Shown: positions 22,600-31,220, numbered from the stretch's first letter. The stretch is DNA of 55,118 bases from Archangium sp. (GCA_030695565.1 JAUYRZ010000119.1:1-55118); one strand, 5' to 3'. Notes: generated by a model not told the origin, from the letters alone. Translations and numbers: made by a program.

Positions 22600-24408
22600 G
22601 TGCAAACGACTGCGCAGGTTCTCAAAGCGCTTTTCGCTCAAGGCAGTCACGTCACGGACGCCAGCGGTGTGTTCGGCCATGGGCTGAGCGCGTTGGTGGC
22701 CTTGCCCGGCGTCACCCGCGCCGCCGTCTTCCTTCATCAGGTCGCCACGCCGCAGCAGGTGCGCCTGCGCGCGGGGCACGGGTTCTCCACCGAAGCGCTC
22801 GACGCGCTCAACGGCACCACCACCCTCGCTCCCGGTCTGTGCGCGAGCTCCGTGCCGCTCTCCGCCAGGGCCGAGCAGGTGACCGTGGTGTGCGACGGCC
22901 AGACCGAGCCCGAGACGTTGTTGATGGTGGCCACCTTCCTCGCCCTGGTGCTGGAGCGAGATCAGGCGCTCTCCGAGACGCTGCGGCTCGGTGAGCTGTT
23001 CAGCGCGGGGCCGGTGGTGGTCTTTCGCTGGCGCAACACCGCGGGCTGGCCGGTGGAGTACGTGTCGAGCAACGTGACCCGCGAGCTGGGGTACCCGCTC
23101 GAGCAGCTGCTGGAGCAACCCTTCGCGCCGCTGCTGCACCCGGAAGACCTTCAGCGCGTGGCCACCGAGGTGGAGGAGGCCCTCTCGCGGGGGGTCGAGT
23201 ACTTCGCCCAGCAGTACCGGATGTTCGATGGCCGGGCCGAGCTGCGCGAGGTCTTCGACTTCACCCACGTCATTCGCGACGCGGCGGGCGTGGTCACTCA
23301 TTTCCACGGCTACGTGTTCGACGACGGCGAGCAGGCCCGCACCCTGCGCGCGAAGAACGACCTGATGGGCCGGCAGCAGCAGTCGCACAAGCTGCAGGCG
23401 ATGGGCACCCTGGCCAGCGGCATCGCGCACGACTTCAACAACGTGCTGGCGGCGATCCTCGCGCACCTCGAGCTCGCGCGCCTCGACCCCTCGATGGCCG
23501 AAAATGCCGACCTGGTGGCCGCCATGCAGTCGGCCATGCGCGGGCGCGACATCGTGCGGCAGCTGCTGGTGTTCGGCCGCGGCCGGCCCGAAGAGCGAGT
23601 GCCGCATCGGCTGCAGCGGATCATCGAAGACTCGATGGGCATGATGCGTTCGACCATGCCGGGGAGCATCGGGCTGCGTTTCTCGCTCGACCCGCGCACG
23701 CCGTCGGTGCTCGCTGATCCGACGCAGCTGCAGCAGGTGCTGGTCAACCTGGTCACGCTCGTCGCGCAGGCGATGCCCCGCAGCGGCACGGTCGACATCA
23801 CGCTCTCCGTGCGGCCGGGAACGCCGCCGGGGGCCGAGCTGGCCGTGAAGAGTGAAGGCGAGACGCGCGAGCGGGAAGAGCGGGGTCTGGGCCTCTCGGT
23901 GGTGCGCACCATCATCAAGACCCACGGCGGCACCCTGGAGCTCACCCGCGCGGGGGCGGTGGTGCTGCTGCCCGGCGTGGTCGAGACCAATGGCCTGGGC
24001 GGGCCGCTGGAGAACGCCTCGGGCAAGGCGCCGCGCATCGCCCTGGTCGACGACGAGCCGTTGGTGGCGCGTGCGACCGAGCGGCTGGTGGCGCAGTTCG
24101 GGTATCAGGTGACCACGTTCACCAGCGCCGACGAGGTGCTGCGGGCCTTCGACGCGAAGGCCGATGCGTTCGAGCTGGTGCTGACGGATCAAGCGATGCC
24201 CGAGCTGACCGGGCTCGAGCTGACCCACGCCCTTCGCGCGAAGGGAATTCGGGTGCCGGTGTTGCTGGTGACCGGGTTGCCCAAGGAGATCGACGTGCCG
24301 TCCGTCGTGCCGCCGTTCTCGGTGCTGGGTAAGCCGTACCGCTCTGAAGAGCTGGCGAACGCGCTGGCCGAGTTGCTGCGTCACTCATCCGTCTTCCCTC
24401 TCCCCTGA
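22600..24408 (+). CDS. Hybrid sensor kinase with degenerate ATP-binding domain (GAF-like-PAS-HisKA-HATPase-REC)
   Basis: The 602-residue soluble protein starts at GTG with GGGGGAG upstream. Residues about 10-120 look GAF-like. A PAS domain spans about 130-245 (VEYVSSNVTRELGYPLEQLL). HisKA is clear (LASGIAHDFNNVLAAILAHL). In the ATPase domain the N box reads LVNLVTLVAQAMP, without the second Asn. The G1 box (DxGxG) is missing, replaced by a charged KSEGETREREERG stretch, while the G2-like GLGLSVVRTIIKTHGG remains. The receiver (about 475-595) has VDDEPLVARAT and the acceptor Asp in LTDQAMPELTG. It may be a pseudokinase or rely on a partner kinase. Its TGA abuts the convergent gene's stop (TGATCA). 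Confidence 0.88.
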   Translation: MQTTAQVLKALFAQGSHVTDASGVFGHGLSALVALPGVTRAAVFLHQVATPQQVRLRAGHGFSTEALDALNGTTTLAPGLCASSVPLSARAEQVTVVCDGQTEPETLLMVATFLALVLERDQALSETLRLGELFSAGPVVVFRWRNTAGWPVEYVSSNVTRELGYPLEQLLEQPFAPLLHPEDLQRVATEVEEALSRGVEYFAQQYRMFDGRAELREVFDFTHVIRDAAGVVTHFHGYVFDDGEQARTLRAKNDLMGRQQQSHKLQAMGTLASGIAHDFNNVLAAILAHLELARLDPSMAENADLVAAMQSAMRGRDIVRQLLVFGRGRPEERVPHRLQRIIEDSMGMMRSTMPGSIGLRFSLDPRTPSVLADPTQLQQVLVNLVTLVAQAMPRSGTVDITLSVRPGTPPGAELAVKSEGETREREERGLGLSVVRTIIKTHGGTLELTRAGAVVLLPGVVETNGLGGPLENASGKAPRIALVDDEPLVARATERLVAQFGYQVTTFTSADEVLRAFDAKADAFELVLTDQAMPELTGLELTHALRAKGIRVPVLLVTGLPKEIDVPSVVPPFSVLGKPYRSEELANALAELLRHSSVFPLP

Positions 24409-25461
24409 TCAAGGCAGCGGAACGCGACGGCCCACGTAGCTCGAGTCGTTCAGGAACTTGCTCGCGTCGTTCACGCGCACGGTGCCGTTGCCCAGCCCGT
24501 CACCGTCGGGATCACCCAACGAGGTCGACTCGAGCACCTTGCCGCCGCCCAGGTAGATCACCACGTGGCCGTTCTTCACCAGCAGGTCGCCCGGCCGCAG
24601 CGCGTTCTTGGGCACCGAGGGCAACCCGTTCTTCATGGTGGCGCTGCTGGCGATGTTCTGCGCCGCGAGATCCACGCCAGCCTTGCGGAACATCGCCACC
24701 ACGAAACCCGAGCAGTCGAACCCGATGACGCCCGCGGGCGAGCGGTACGGCTTCTGACCCTGCATCTGGTACACGCGCCCGTCGCCGGGCCGGGTGCCGA
24801 AACGGAAGGGGCTGCCACCGCCCACGTACGGCGCGCCGAGGTTGCTCATGCCGAAGTCGATCGCCGCCTGAACCCGCGCGTCATGGGACGCCGGCGTCGA
24901 AGGGGTGACCGGCGCCGCGGGATTGGTCGGAGTCGGCGCCGAGGTACCGCGCAGTTTGGCCATCGTCTGCGGGCCCGCCCAGCCGTCCACGGTCATCCGG
25001 TTCGCGCGCTGGAAGGCCTTCACCGCGGCTTCGGTGCCGGGGCCGAAGTTGCCGCCCACGTTGCCGTCGTAGAACCCCTGGGCCTTGAGGCGCAGCTGCA
25101 GCTCCTTCACCTCGGGGCCGGTGGCGCCCAGGGCGAGTTTGCCGCCAGAGGAGGCGACGGGGGGCGCGGCCGGGGCCGGAGCGCGCCGGGGCGCTGCCAC
25201 CTGGCGGAGCTTGGCCATCGTCTGCGGTCCCGCCCAGCCGTCAGCCGTCAGGCCGTACTTGCGCTGGAAGGCCTTCACCGCGGCCGTGGTGACCGGGCCG
25301 AACTCCCCGTCGGCGTTCTTGCCGTACAGGCCGATCGACTTGAGAAGCTGCTGAAGTTCTTTGACCGCCGCCCCGGAAGCGCCCTCCTGCAGGCGGCCAG
25401 AAGCCGAGGACCTCGACGACGTACGGCGGGCTGCGGAGGTGCTGGAGACGTTGGAGGGCAT
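24409..25461 (-). CDS. NlpC/P60 peptidoglycan hydrolase with two peptidoglycan-binding domains
   Basis: The 350-residue protein starts at ATG 25461. Two PG_binding_1 modules come first (about 25-86 and 110-170), each with the AVKAFQR...DGWAGPQTMAKLR pattern. A Pro/Thr linker follows. The C-terminal NlpC/P60 domain has the catalytic Cys in GFDCSGFV (about Cys250) and the His in NGHVVIYLGGGKV (about His299). Such enzymes cut the gamma-D-Glu-diaminoacyl bond of cell-wall peptides. No signal peptide is visible with this start or the longer one, so export is unexplained. It is divergent from ptsI by about 150 bp, and its stop directly abuts that of the hybrid kinase. Confidence 0.87.
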   Translation of the reverse strand: MPSNVSSTSAARRTSSRSSASGRLQEGASGAAVKELQQLLKSIGLYGKNADGEFGPVTTAAVKAFQRKYGLTADGWAGPQTMAKLRQVAAPRRAPAPAAPPVASSGGKLALGATGPEVKELQLRLKAQGFYDGNVGGNFGPGTEAAVKAFQRANRMTVDGWAGPQTMAKLRGTSAPTPTNPAAPVTPSTPASHDARVQAAIDFGMSNLGAPYVGGGSPFRFGTRPGDGRVYQMQGQKPYRSPAGVIGFDCSGFVVAMFRKAGVDLAAQNIASSATMKNGLPSVPKNALRPGDLLVKNGHVVIYLGGGKVLESTSLGDPDGDGLGNGTVRVNDASKFLNDSSYVGRRVPLP

Positions 25462-25610
25462 GCCGGGTTGTCGCGACTGCCCCGTCACTGTTGAGCCGAC
25501 GTTTTGTAAAGCGCCTTCGTAGGGGGGGCTCCCGGCCGACAAACCAGCTGCCCCTGCACGACGAAGCCGGTGCGCTTCGGCGCCGCTGGCCTGTACGCTG
25601 CAGACCTTCC

Positions 25611-27392
25611 GTGAGTGCCACCGTCTCCTTCCAGGGTATTGGCGCCAGCCCCGGCGTCGCCGTCGGCCATGCCTTCGTGCTGGACGCGCGCCGGGTGCGG
25701 ACGCCCAAGGTCAAGTTGATGAAGTCGGAGCTGGAAGGCGAAGTGCTCCGCTTCAAGACGGCCATCGAGTTGTCCGACCGGCAGCTGGAGGAGCTCAAGA
25801 CCCGGCTCGACAGCGACGGCCAGGAACACGGGATGATCCTCGAGGCGCACCGGATGATGCTCCACGACCCCATGTTCCTGGTCGAGGTCACCCGGCTGAT
25901 CAAAGAAGACCTGATCAACGCCGAGTGGGCCGTGCGGCGCGTGGGCAAGCGGCTGCGCCACCAGTTCGACAACCTCGAAGACGAGTACTTCCGCGAGCGG
26001 AAGAGCGACATCGAGTTCGTGGCCGACCGGCTGGTGCGCAACCTCATGGGCGAGGTGGTCGATCAGGAGCTCGAGGTGCCCCCCCACGCCATCGTCTGCG
26101 CGCACGACATCTCGCCGGCCGACGCGGCCATGTTGGTGCGTTCGGGCAGCATCGGCGCCTTCGTCACCGACCTCGGTGGTCACACCAGCCACACCGCCAT
26201 CGTGGCGCGCGCGCGTGAAGTACCTGCCGTGGTGGGCCTGGGAAAAGCGTGCGAGTCGATCCGCAACGGCGACATGGTGGCCGTCGATGGCCGCCGCGGG
26301 TTGGTGCTGCTCAACCCCACCGAAGAACAGCTGGCGCTCTTCCGCGAGACGATGCGCCGGCAGCTGCAGACCGAGCAGCTCGCGCTCAAGACTGCCGAGC
26401 TGCCGGCCGTCACCTCCGATGGAATTCGCGTTCGCCTCAACGGCAACATGGAGTTCCCCGAGGAGATCCCCTCGCTGCTCGCGCACGGCGCCGAAGGCAT
26501 CGGGCTCTACCGCACCGAATTTCTCTTCCTCAACCGCGCGTTGCCGCCCACTGAAGAAGAACACTTCGAGTCGTACAAGCAGGTGCTCCAGGCCATGGGC
26601 GACCGGCCCGTCACCATTCGCACGCTCGATCTCGGCGGCGACAAGGTGCCCGGCAAGAAGCCCGACAAGGAGACCAACCCGGCGATGGGGCTGCGCGCCA
26701 TTCGCTACTGCCTGGCGCACCGCGAGCTGTTCCGCGTGCAGTTGAGAGCGCTGCTGCGCGCGTCGGCGTACGGCAACCTGCGGGTGATGTTCCCGCTCGT
26801 CTCCTCCATCTCGGAGCTGCGGGAAGCGCGCAGTGAGCTCGAGGCGTGCCGCAGTGAGCTCTCGCGCCAGGGCGTGCCGGTCGGTAAACGCTTCCCCATC
26901 GGCATCATGGTGGAGACCCCGTCGGCCGCGTTGATCGCCGATCGCCTCGCGCAAGAAGCCGACTTCTTCAGCATCGGCACCAACGACCTCATTCAGTACT
27001 CGTTGGCGATCGACCGGCAGAACCGCGACGTGGCGTACCTGTACCGGCCGCTGCACCTCGCGATTCTCCGCAGCCTCGAGATGATCATCAGAGCCGCCAG
27101 GGGGGCCAACATCCCCGTGGCGATGTGCGGCGAGATGGCCGGTGATGCGGGCCTCACCATGGTGCTGCTCGCGCTGGGCCTGGAGGAGTTCTCCATGACG
27201 GCCGGCCAGATTCCCATGGTGAAGAACGTGATTCGCCAGATGAGCCGCGTCGACGCGATGGTCGTGCTGGAGCAGGCGATGAAGTTCTCCTCGGCCGAAG
27301 AGATCGAACGCTTCATCAAGGCCGACGTGGAGCGTCGCTTCAATCAAGGCGAGCTGATGGGCACCACCGTGCCGCGCGAAGGCGAAACCTGA
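25611..27392 (+). CDS. ptsI: Phosphoenolpyruvate-protein phosphotransferase (PTS enzyme I)
   Basis: The 593-residue cytoplasmic enzyme transfers phosphate from PEP to HPr. The N-terminal GIGASPGVAVGHAF segment, the phosphohistidine motif LGGHTSHTAIVARA (His194), the PEP-binding barrel motifs (GIGLYRTEFLF, RTLDLGGDK, FSIGTNDLIQYSLAIDR) and the catalytic Cys region PVAMCGEMAGD are all present. Length fits the family. The start is GTG 25611, giving VSATVSFQGIGASPG. No HPr or EII gene lies in the window, which suggests a regulatory or nitrogen-type phosphorelay. It is followed two bases later by a zinc-ribbon protein gene, so they form an operon. Confidence 0.95.
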   Translation: MSATVSFQGIGASPGVAVGHAFVLDARRVRTPKVKLMKSELEGEVLRFKTAIELSDRQLEELKTRLDSDGQEHGMILEAHRMMLHDPMFLVEVTRLIKEDLINAEWAVRRVGKRLRHQFDNLEDEYFRERKSDIEFVADRLVRNLMGEVVDQELEVPPHAIVCAHDISPADAAMLVRSGSIGAFVTDLGGHTSHTAIVARAREVPAVVGLGKACESIRNGDMVAVDGRRGLVLLNPTEEQLALFRETMRRQLQTEQLALKTAELPAVTSDGIRVRLNGNMEFPEEIPSLLAHGAEGIGLYRTEFLFLNRALPPTEEEHFESYKQVLQAMGDRPVTIRTLDLGGDKVPGKKPDKETNPAMGLRAIRYCLAHRELFRVQLRALLRASAYGNLRVMFPLVSSISELREARSELEACRSELSRQGVPVGKRFPIGIMVETPSAALIADRLAQEADFFSIGTNDLIQYSLAIDRQNRDVAYLYRPLHLAILRSLEMIIRAARGANIPVAMCGEMAGDAGLTMVLLALGLEEFSMTAGQIPMVKNVIRQMSRVDAMVVLEQAMKFSSAEEIERFIKADVERRFNQGELMGTTVPREGET

Positions 27393-27394
27393 AG

Positions 27395-27799
27395 ATGCAG
27401 GGCGAGGTCGCTTTCGAACGCGCCGTCAGAGCAGACCCCACCCGGGTGCTGCAGCGCGTGGAGAAGTGGCTCATCGGCAACGGCTACGAAGTCGCGGTGC
27501 GTTCGAACCAGGAGCTCAACCTGGTGGGTATGACCACCAGCGGGCGGCATCGGTTGAGCGTGCGCGCTGATGGCCAGTCGGTGCGTTTCGTGTTCGCGCC
27601 GGGAGCTCCGGGCGTGACGTTGCCATCGACCTCAGAGCTGGAGCGCCGCGTCGAGTCATCGCTGCAGGCGCTCACCGTTACTGGCAGCGCCCCCGTTTCA
27701 CCCGCGGCGGAGCAGGGCACCCAACGCTGCGGAATTTGCGCGACGGTGCTCGAAGCCGGGGCACGTGTTTGCCCCACGTGCGGGATGGCTACTGGGTGA
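27395..27799 (+). CDS. Small protein with C-terminal zinc ribbon
   Basis: The 134-residue protein is encoded two bases after ptsI and presumably cotranscribed. The first 90 residues form an alpha/beta unit (PTRVLQRVEKWLIGNGYEV, LNLVGMTTSGRHRLSV) with no recognised family. The C-terminus carries CGIC and CPTCG pairs separated by about 12 residues, a typical zinc-ribbon knuckle. There is no signal peptide. Its role is unknown; the tight linkage to ptsI is the only hint. Confidence 0.75.
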   Translation: MQGEVAFERAVRADPTRVLQRVEKWLIGNGYEVAVRSNQELNLVGMTTSGRHRLSVRADGQSVRFVFAPGAPGVTLPSTSELERRVESSLQALTVTGSAPVSPAAEQGTQRCGICATVLEAGARVCPTCGMATG

Positions 27800-27891
27800 C
27801 TGCCCGGATTACTCCGGTGGTTCGGCCCAGAGCGCGTTGACGGCCTTTTGCACCGGGGCTACCCCTTCGGCTTCCGCGAAAGGGACATTCC

Positions 27892-28284
27892 ATGAGCCTC
27901 GAACTCGAAGCCGCCCGGCAGCAGCTTCCGCAGCGACTGTCGTACTGGCAGGGGCAGGTCGATGAGGTGGTGGGGAAGGGCGTCGAGTTGGAGGTCGACC
28001 CTGTGGGGTTGCCGCACGACGCGGGAAAACTCGAGCAGTTCACCTTCACCGCGCTGGGCGCCTTGCGTGACGTGCTCAGCGATGCCGCGCTGCGAGACCC
28101 TCACTTTCCCGAGTTCTTCCGCTCGCGGGTGGCGAAGGTGTTGGTGCGCAACGACTCGACCGCGTCGACTTCACGCTTCGACTTCGAGACGAATCGAAGG
28201 TTGTTGGTGGTGATCACCACGCCCGAGCTGCGGCACTGGCTCGACTTCCTGGCGCTGCAGGAGTTCCTTCAACGAGAGCTGTAG
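27892..28284 (+). CDS. Conserved hypothetical protein
   Basis: The 130-residue soluble protein begins MSLELEAARQQLPQRLSYWQ, with a helical N-terminal half. It has an alpha/beta C-terminal half (SRFDFETNRRLLVVITTPEL) ending WLDFLALQEFLQREL. No domain is recognised. Its TAG stop is immediately followed by the ATG of the amidohydrolase gene, so the two are likely translated from one message. Confidence 0.65.
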   Translation: MSLELEAARQQLPQRLSYWQGQVDEVVGKGVELEVDPVGLPHDAGKLEQFTFTALGALRDVLSDAALRDPHFPEFFRSRVAKVLVRNDSTASTSRFDFETNRRLLVVITTPELRHWLDFLALQEFLQREL

Positions 28285-29094
28285 ATGATCATCGACGCGT
28301 GGATTCAGCACCCGACGCGGCGGCTGCTCGAACAGGAGATGTTCACCTCGTTGCTCAGGTGGATGGGCATCACCGAGGTGCCCAATGAGCTGCCGCTCGA
28401 GTTCACCCTGGGCGCGATGGACGCCGCGGGTGTCGATCGAGCGGTGATCACCGCGTGGCACGGGCCGCAGGGCGTGTTGATCAGCAACGACGAGGTCGCC
28501 GCGTTGGTGCGGGGTGCACCGGGGCGGTTGATCGGCGCGGCCTCGGTGGATCTGAACCGGCCGATGATCGCGGTGAAAGAGCTGCGGCGGGCGGTCACCG
28601 AGCTGGGCCTGCGCGCGCTGCGCATGCTGCCGTGGTTGTGGAACGCGCCGCCGGATGATCGAAGGTACTACCCGCTCTACGCGCAGTGCGTGGAGCTGGG
28701 CGTTCCGTTCTGCACCCAGGTGGGCCACACCGGGCCGTTGGGCCCTTCCGAGCCGGGGCGGCCGATTCCGTACCTCGACCGGGTCGCGCTCGATTTTCCC
28801 GAGCTGACCATCGTCGCGGGGCACATCGGCTACCCGTGGACGGATGAGATGGTGGCGTTGGCCACCAAGTACGAGAACGTGTTCATCGATACGTCGGCGT
28901 ACAAACCCCGGCGCTATCCGGTGTCATTGCGCGAGTACCTGCGGGGCCCGGGGCGCACCAAGGTGTTGTTCGGGAGCAACTTCCCCATGGTGATGCCGGC
29001 CGACTGCATGACCGAGATGGGTGAGCTGGGCCTCGACGATGAAGGCATGGCCCTCTTCCTCGGAGGAAACGCCGCCAGAGTGTTCAAGCTGTAA
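28285..29094 (+). CDS. Amidohydrolase-family (PF04909) protein lacking usual metal ligands
   Basis: The 269-residue TIM-barrel protein resembles amidohydrolase-2 enzymes in overall pattern: ALRMLPWLWNAPPDDRRYYP, VELGVPFCTQVGHTGP, IVAGHIGYPWTDEMVALA, NVFIDTSAY and VLFGSNFPMV. The N-terminal DxHxH motif is replaced by IIDAWIQHP, and the late catalytic Asp (GSDYP in relatives) is Asn in GSNFP. Two of the usual metal-ligand sites are therefore altered. It may be metal-free, use other residues, or have a non-hydrolytic role. Substrate is unknown. It is cotranscribed with the hypothetical gene before it, and a palindromic repeat follows the stop. Confidence 0.82.
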   Translation: MIIDAWIQHPTRRLLEQEMFTSLLRWMGITEVPNELPLEFTLGAMDAAGVDRAVITAWHGPQGVLISNDEVAALVRGAPGRLIGAASVDLNRPMIAVKELRRAVTELGLRALRMLPWLWNAPPDDRRYYPLYAQCVELGVPFCTQVGHTGPLGPSEPGRPIPYLDRVALDFPELTIVAGHIGYPWTDEMVALATKYENVFIDTSAYKPRRYPVSLREYLRGPGRTKVLFGSNFPMVMPADCMTEMGELGLDDEGMALFLGGNAARVFKL

Positions 29095-29095
29095 T

Positions 29096-29139
29096 CCCCT
29101 CTCCCTTCGGGCCCTTCGGGAGAGGGTCAGGGTGAGGGC
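29096..29139 (+). repeat. Dispersed palindromic repeat, copy I
   Basis: CCCCTCTCCCTTCGGGCCCT, then TCGGGAGAGGG and the TCAGGGTGAGGGC tail. It lies between convergent genes, and the last codons (PSP) and stop of the minus-strand gene are inside it. Confidence 0.85.
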
Positions 29140-29672
29140 ATCAACTGTCTGAGCTCATCAAGCGTGTACCGAGGCGTAATCCCCTGGGGACAATTCCAGT
29201 CGACACCCTCGATCCGCACCTTGAAGAACCGCTCGACCACACGCTCATCGAGCACGGGCATCTGATCAGCCGGAAGCTTTTCCACAATCTCCGCCCGGCC
29301 CAGCACCTTGAGCCGGGTCTGATGCGGGTAGTCCATGAAGATGAACGACACGCGATCATCACCCATCACGTTGCCCACCGAGATGAACTGCTTGTTCCCG
29401 CGCACGTCGGCGAACACCATCGTCTTCTCATCGAGCACGCGAACGAAGCCTTTCGGGCCGCCGCGGTGCTGCACGTACGGCCAGCCGGTCTCCGACACCG
29501 TCGCCATGTAGAAGCTGTCGCGCGCCGAGATGAACTCAGCCTCGTCAGGCCCGAGTCGATCGTTGCCGTCGGGCCCGTGCTCGCGTTTCGCATACGCGCG
29601 CCGGCTGCCTTGCGCCTCCTGCAGGGCCTTGACGCGATCGGTGAAGGTGAGCGCTCCGAAACGATGGCCCAT
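29127..29672 (-). CDS. Pyridoxamine 5'-phosphate oxidase-like flavin-binding protein
   Basis: The 181-residue protein has the split-barrel FMN-binding fold of the PNPOx-like superfamily: FYMATVSETGWPYVQHRGGP, KTMVFADVRGNKQFISVGN, DRVSFIFMDYPHQTRLKVLG and RFFKVRIEGVDWNCPQG. Many relatives are flavin- or F420-dependent reductases or stress proteins; substrate is not deducible. It starts just after the ECF sigma gene (stop at 29675, ATG at 29672), so the two are coupled. Its C-terminal residues and stop are encoded by repeat copy I. Confidence 0.83.
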   Translation of the reverse strand: MGHRFGALTFTDRVKALQEAQGSRRAYAKREHGPDGNDRLGPDEAEFISARDSFYMATVSETGWPYVQHRGGPKGFVRVLDEKTMVFADVRGNKQFISVGNVMGDDRVSFIFMDYPHQTRLKVLGRAEIVEKLPADQMPVLDERVVERFFKVRIEGVDWNCPQGITPRYTLDELRQLMPSP

Positions 29673-29674
29673 GG

Positions 29675-30259
29675 CTACTGCCCTTTCACGCGGAACTTCT
29701 CTCGCGAGGTCTCCAGGCAGCCGCGCAGGTTGCCTTGTGCGCGATGGAGGATGACCGCGACGTTGCCGGGCTGCAGGCCCAGCTCACGCGCAACTTCTTG
29801 ACCGGAAACACCTTCGAACAACCGCGCGGTGACCACGGTCTGCTGCACCTGCTTGAGCGTGGCGATGCAGCCGGTCAGGCGCAGGTGCTCTTCGGCCTGC
29901 TCGAGCAGCTCGTCGAGCTGCTTCTGTTCGTGGTCGATCGCCGCGGTGAGCGCGTCCATGCCGGCGTCCTTGCGCGAGGCGCGGCGCCTCAGGTTGCGCG
30001 CCTGGTTCTTCACCAACGTGGCCAACAGCCGGCTCGCATCCGGCGTGTCACGCGGCAGGTCACGCCACTCGGGTTTCTCCACGAACGCAGCGAAGCCGTC
30101 CTGCACCGCGTCGAGCGCTTCGTCGGCCTGGAGCCCCTCGTTCACCGCCACCCTCACCAACATTCCGCGGTGCTCGCGCACCAGCGCACCGACCCACTGG
30201 GCAAACTCGAGGTGTGGGGGAACCTGATCGAGCGGAATGGGTTCGGGCGCGGCGTTCAC
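29675..30259 (-). CDS. ECF-type RNA polymerase sigma factor
   Basis: The 194-residue protein has region 2 at about residues 22-98 (REHRGMLVRVAVNEGLQADE, LDAVQDGFAAFVEKPEW, LLATLVKNQARNLRRRAS). Region 4 lies at about 130-185, with the helix-turn-helix VSGQEVARELGLQPGNVAVI then LHRAQGNLRGCLE. No membrane anti-sigma gene is adjacent. The operon instead has an AhpD-like gene upstream and an FMN-oxidoreductase-like gene directly downstream, which suggests control by redox or peroxide stress. That control is inferred only from neighbours. Confidence 0.85.
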   Translation of the reverse strand: MNAAPEPIPLDQVPPHLEFAQWVGALVREHRGMLVRVAVNEGLQADEALDAVQDGFAAFVEKPEWRDLPRDTPDASRLLATLVKNQARNLRRRASRKDAGMDALTAAIDHEQKQLDELLEQAEEHLRLTGCIATLKQVQQTVVTARLFEGVSGQEVARELGLQPGNVAVILHRAQGNLRGCLETSREKFRVKGQ

Positions 30260-30319
30260 GAGGGCTCCAGCTCGAGGAGGTAACGGCCACCCCGGGCATT
30301 ACACCTTTCTTCGAAAACC

Positions 30320-30853
30320 TCACGGTCTCGGGAGGTTGGGCTGCTGCGGGAAGTCGATGGTGGTCTGCGCGACCTGCGCGACGGCGTTGGTGAAGAGTTT
30401 GGAGGCCACGTGCGCGAGCACCTCGATCACCGCCGCGTCGCTCAGGCCCGCCTTCTTCGCGCGCTCGAGCTCAGCGCCCGTGTTGCCGCCGCCGGTGCGA
30501 GTCACGCGCTGCACCAGGGCGAGCATCGCGTCTTCACGTTCATCACGTCCTCGGCCATGACGTGCGGCAGTGAGCTCGGCTTCGCTCAGCTCGAAGCGCT
30601 TCGCGAGCGTGCCGTGGGCAGAGACGCAGTAGCCGCAGCCGTTGAGCTCTGAGGTGTACAGGTTGATGAGCTCGATCTCGCGGCCGGTGAGCGTGCCTTT
30701 ACCGAGCGCGTCGGTGAAGGCGAAGTAGCCGCCGTACGCAGCGGGGGAGTGGGCGATGGTGGCGAAGAGGTTGGGCACCATGCCGAGGGCCTTCTTGAGT
30801 GCTGACAAGGCGGGGGCTTGCTCGACGGTGAGGGGCGCGATGCGATTCGACAT
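30320..30853 (-). CDS. AhpD-like / carboxymuconolactone decarboxylase family peroxidase-related protein
   Basis: The 177-residue protein belongs to the AhpD-like fold. The redox motif is ELNGCGYCVSAH (CxxC followed by His, about residues 69-80). The helical context (ALGMVPNLFATIAHSPAAYG; REIELINLYTSE) fits peroxidase-related CMD proteins. It probably reduces peroxides or acts as a thiol-disulfide partner. It lies 60 bp upstream of the ECF sigma gene on the same strand, forming a likely three-gene operon with the PNPOx-like gene. Confidence 0.87.
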   Translation of the reverse strand: MSNRIAPLTVEQAPALSALKKALGMVPNLFATIAHSPAAYGGYFAFTDALGKGTLTGREIELINLYTSELNGCGYCVSAHGTLAKRFELSEAELTAARHGRGRDEREDAMLALVQRVTRTGGGNTGAELERAKKAGLSDAAVIEVLAHVASKLFTNAVAQVAQTTIDFPQQPNLPRP

Positions 30854-31220
30854 GCGGTGTCTCCGGGTGCTGCGGGTTCAGCACTGGAGGTGTCGAGTGG
30901 TGGGCGCATTACAAAGAACAGCACTGAGGGGCGTGGGGTTGGAGGATCAAGGCGTTGCTCACCTCGCGCAGGCCTCTCGACTGCGGGCGAGGACGCTCAT
31001 GGTCGCTGTTCGTTGCGTTCCGCCGACGCTCGCGACCCGCGTACAGCGGGCTGTACGCCTGTGCCTCGCGTCGATCACTTGCTCATCGCGGGGTGCAATT
31101 CGCGACCAAAAGCCCGCGCCGAGGGCCTGTCGCGAGGACGAGCACGGCTTGCCACCCCGATACACCGCCTCCCCTGCAGGCCGCTTGCACACCACCTGAA
31201 GCACCCGTACTCACGCACCC
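30854..31220. other. Divergent intergenic region
   Basis: This roughly 367-bp gap lies between the AhpD-like operon and the SDR gene. Overlapping open frames have composition unlike the neighbours and no motif. A perfect dyad GTACAGC-GG-GCTGTAC (31041-31056) could be an operator but is 165 bp from the SDR start. No terminator was seen. Confidence 0.45.

Noticed and set aside
22516-24384. Long minus-strand open frame
   Set aside because: Composition is artefactual and it is antisense to a kinase with clear HisKA and receiver motifs.
24393-24405. CCCTCTCCCC near the hybrid kinase stop as another repeat copy
   Set aside because: Only one arm is present and it encodes the natural C-terminus; too short to separate from chance in GC-rich DNA.
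25485-27347. Long minus-strand open frame
   Set aside because: Antisense to ptsI, which has all catalytic motifs; no motif on this strand.
31041-31056. GTACAGC-GG-GCTGTAC dyad as a defined operator
   Set aside because: Perfect but short, 165 bp from the nearest start and with no repeat elsewhere noted; kept only as a note in the intergenic entry.
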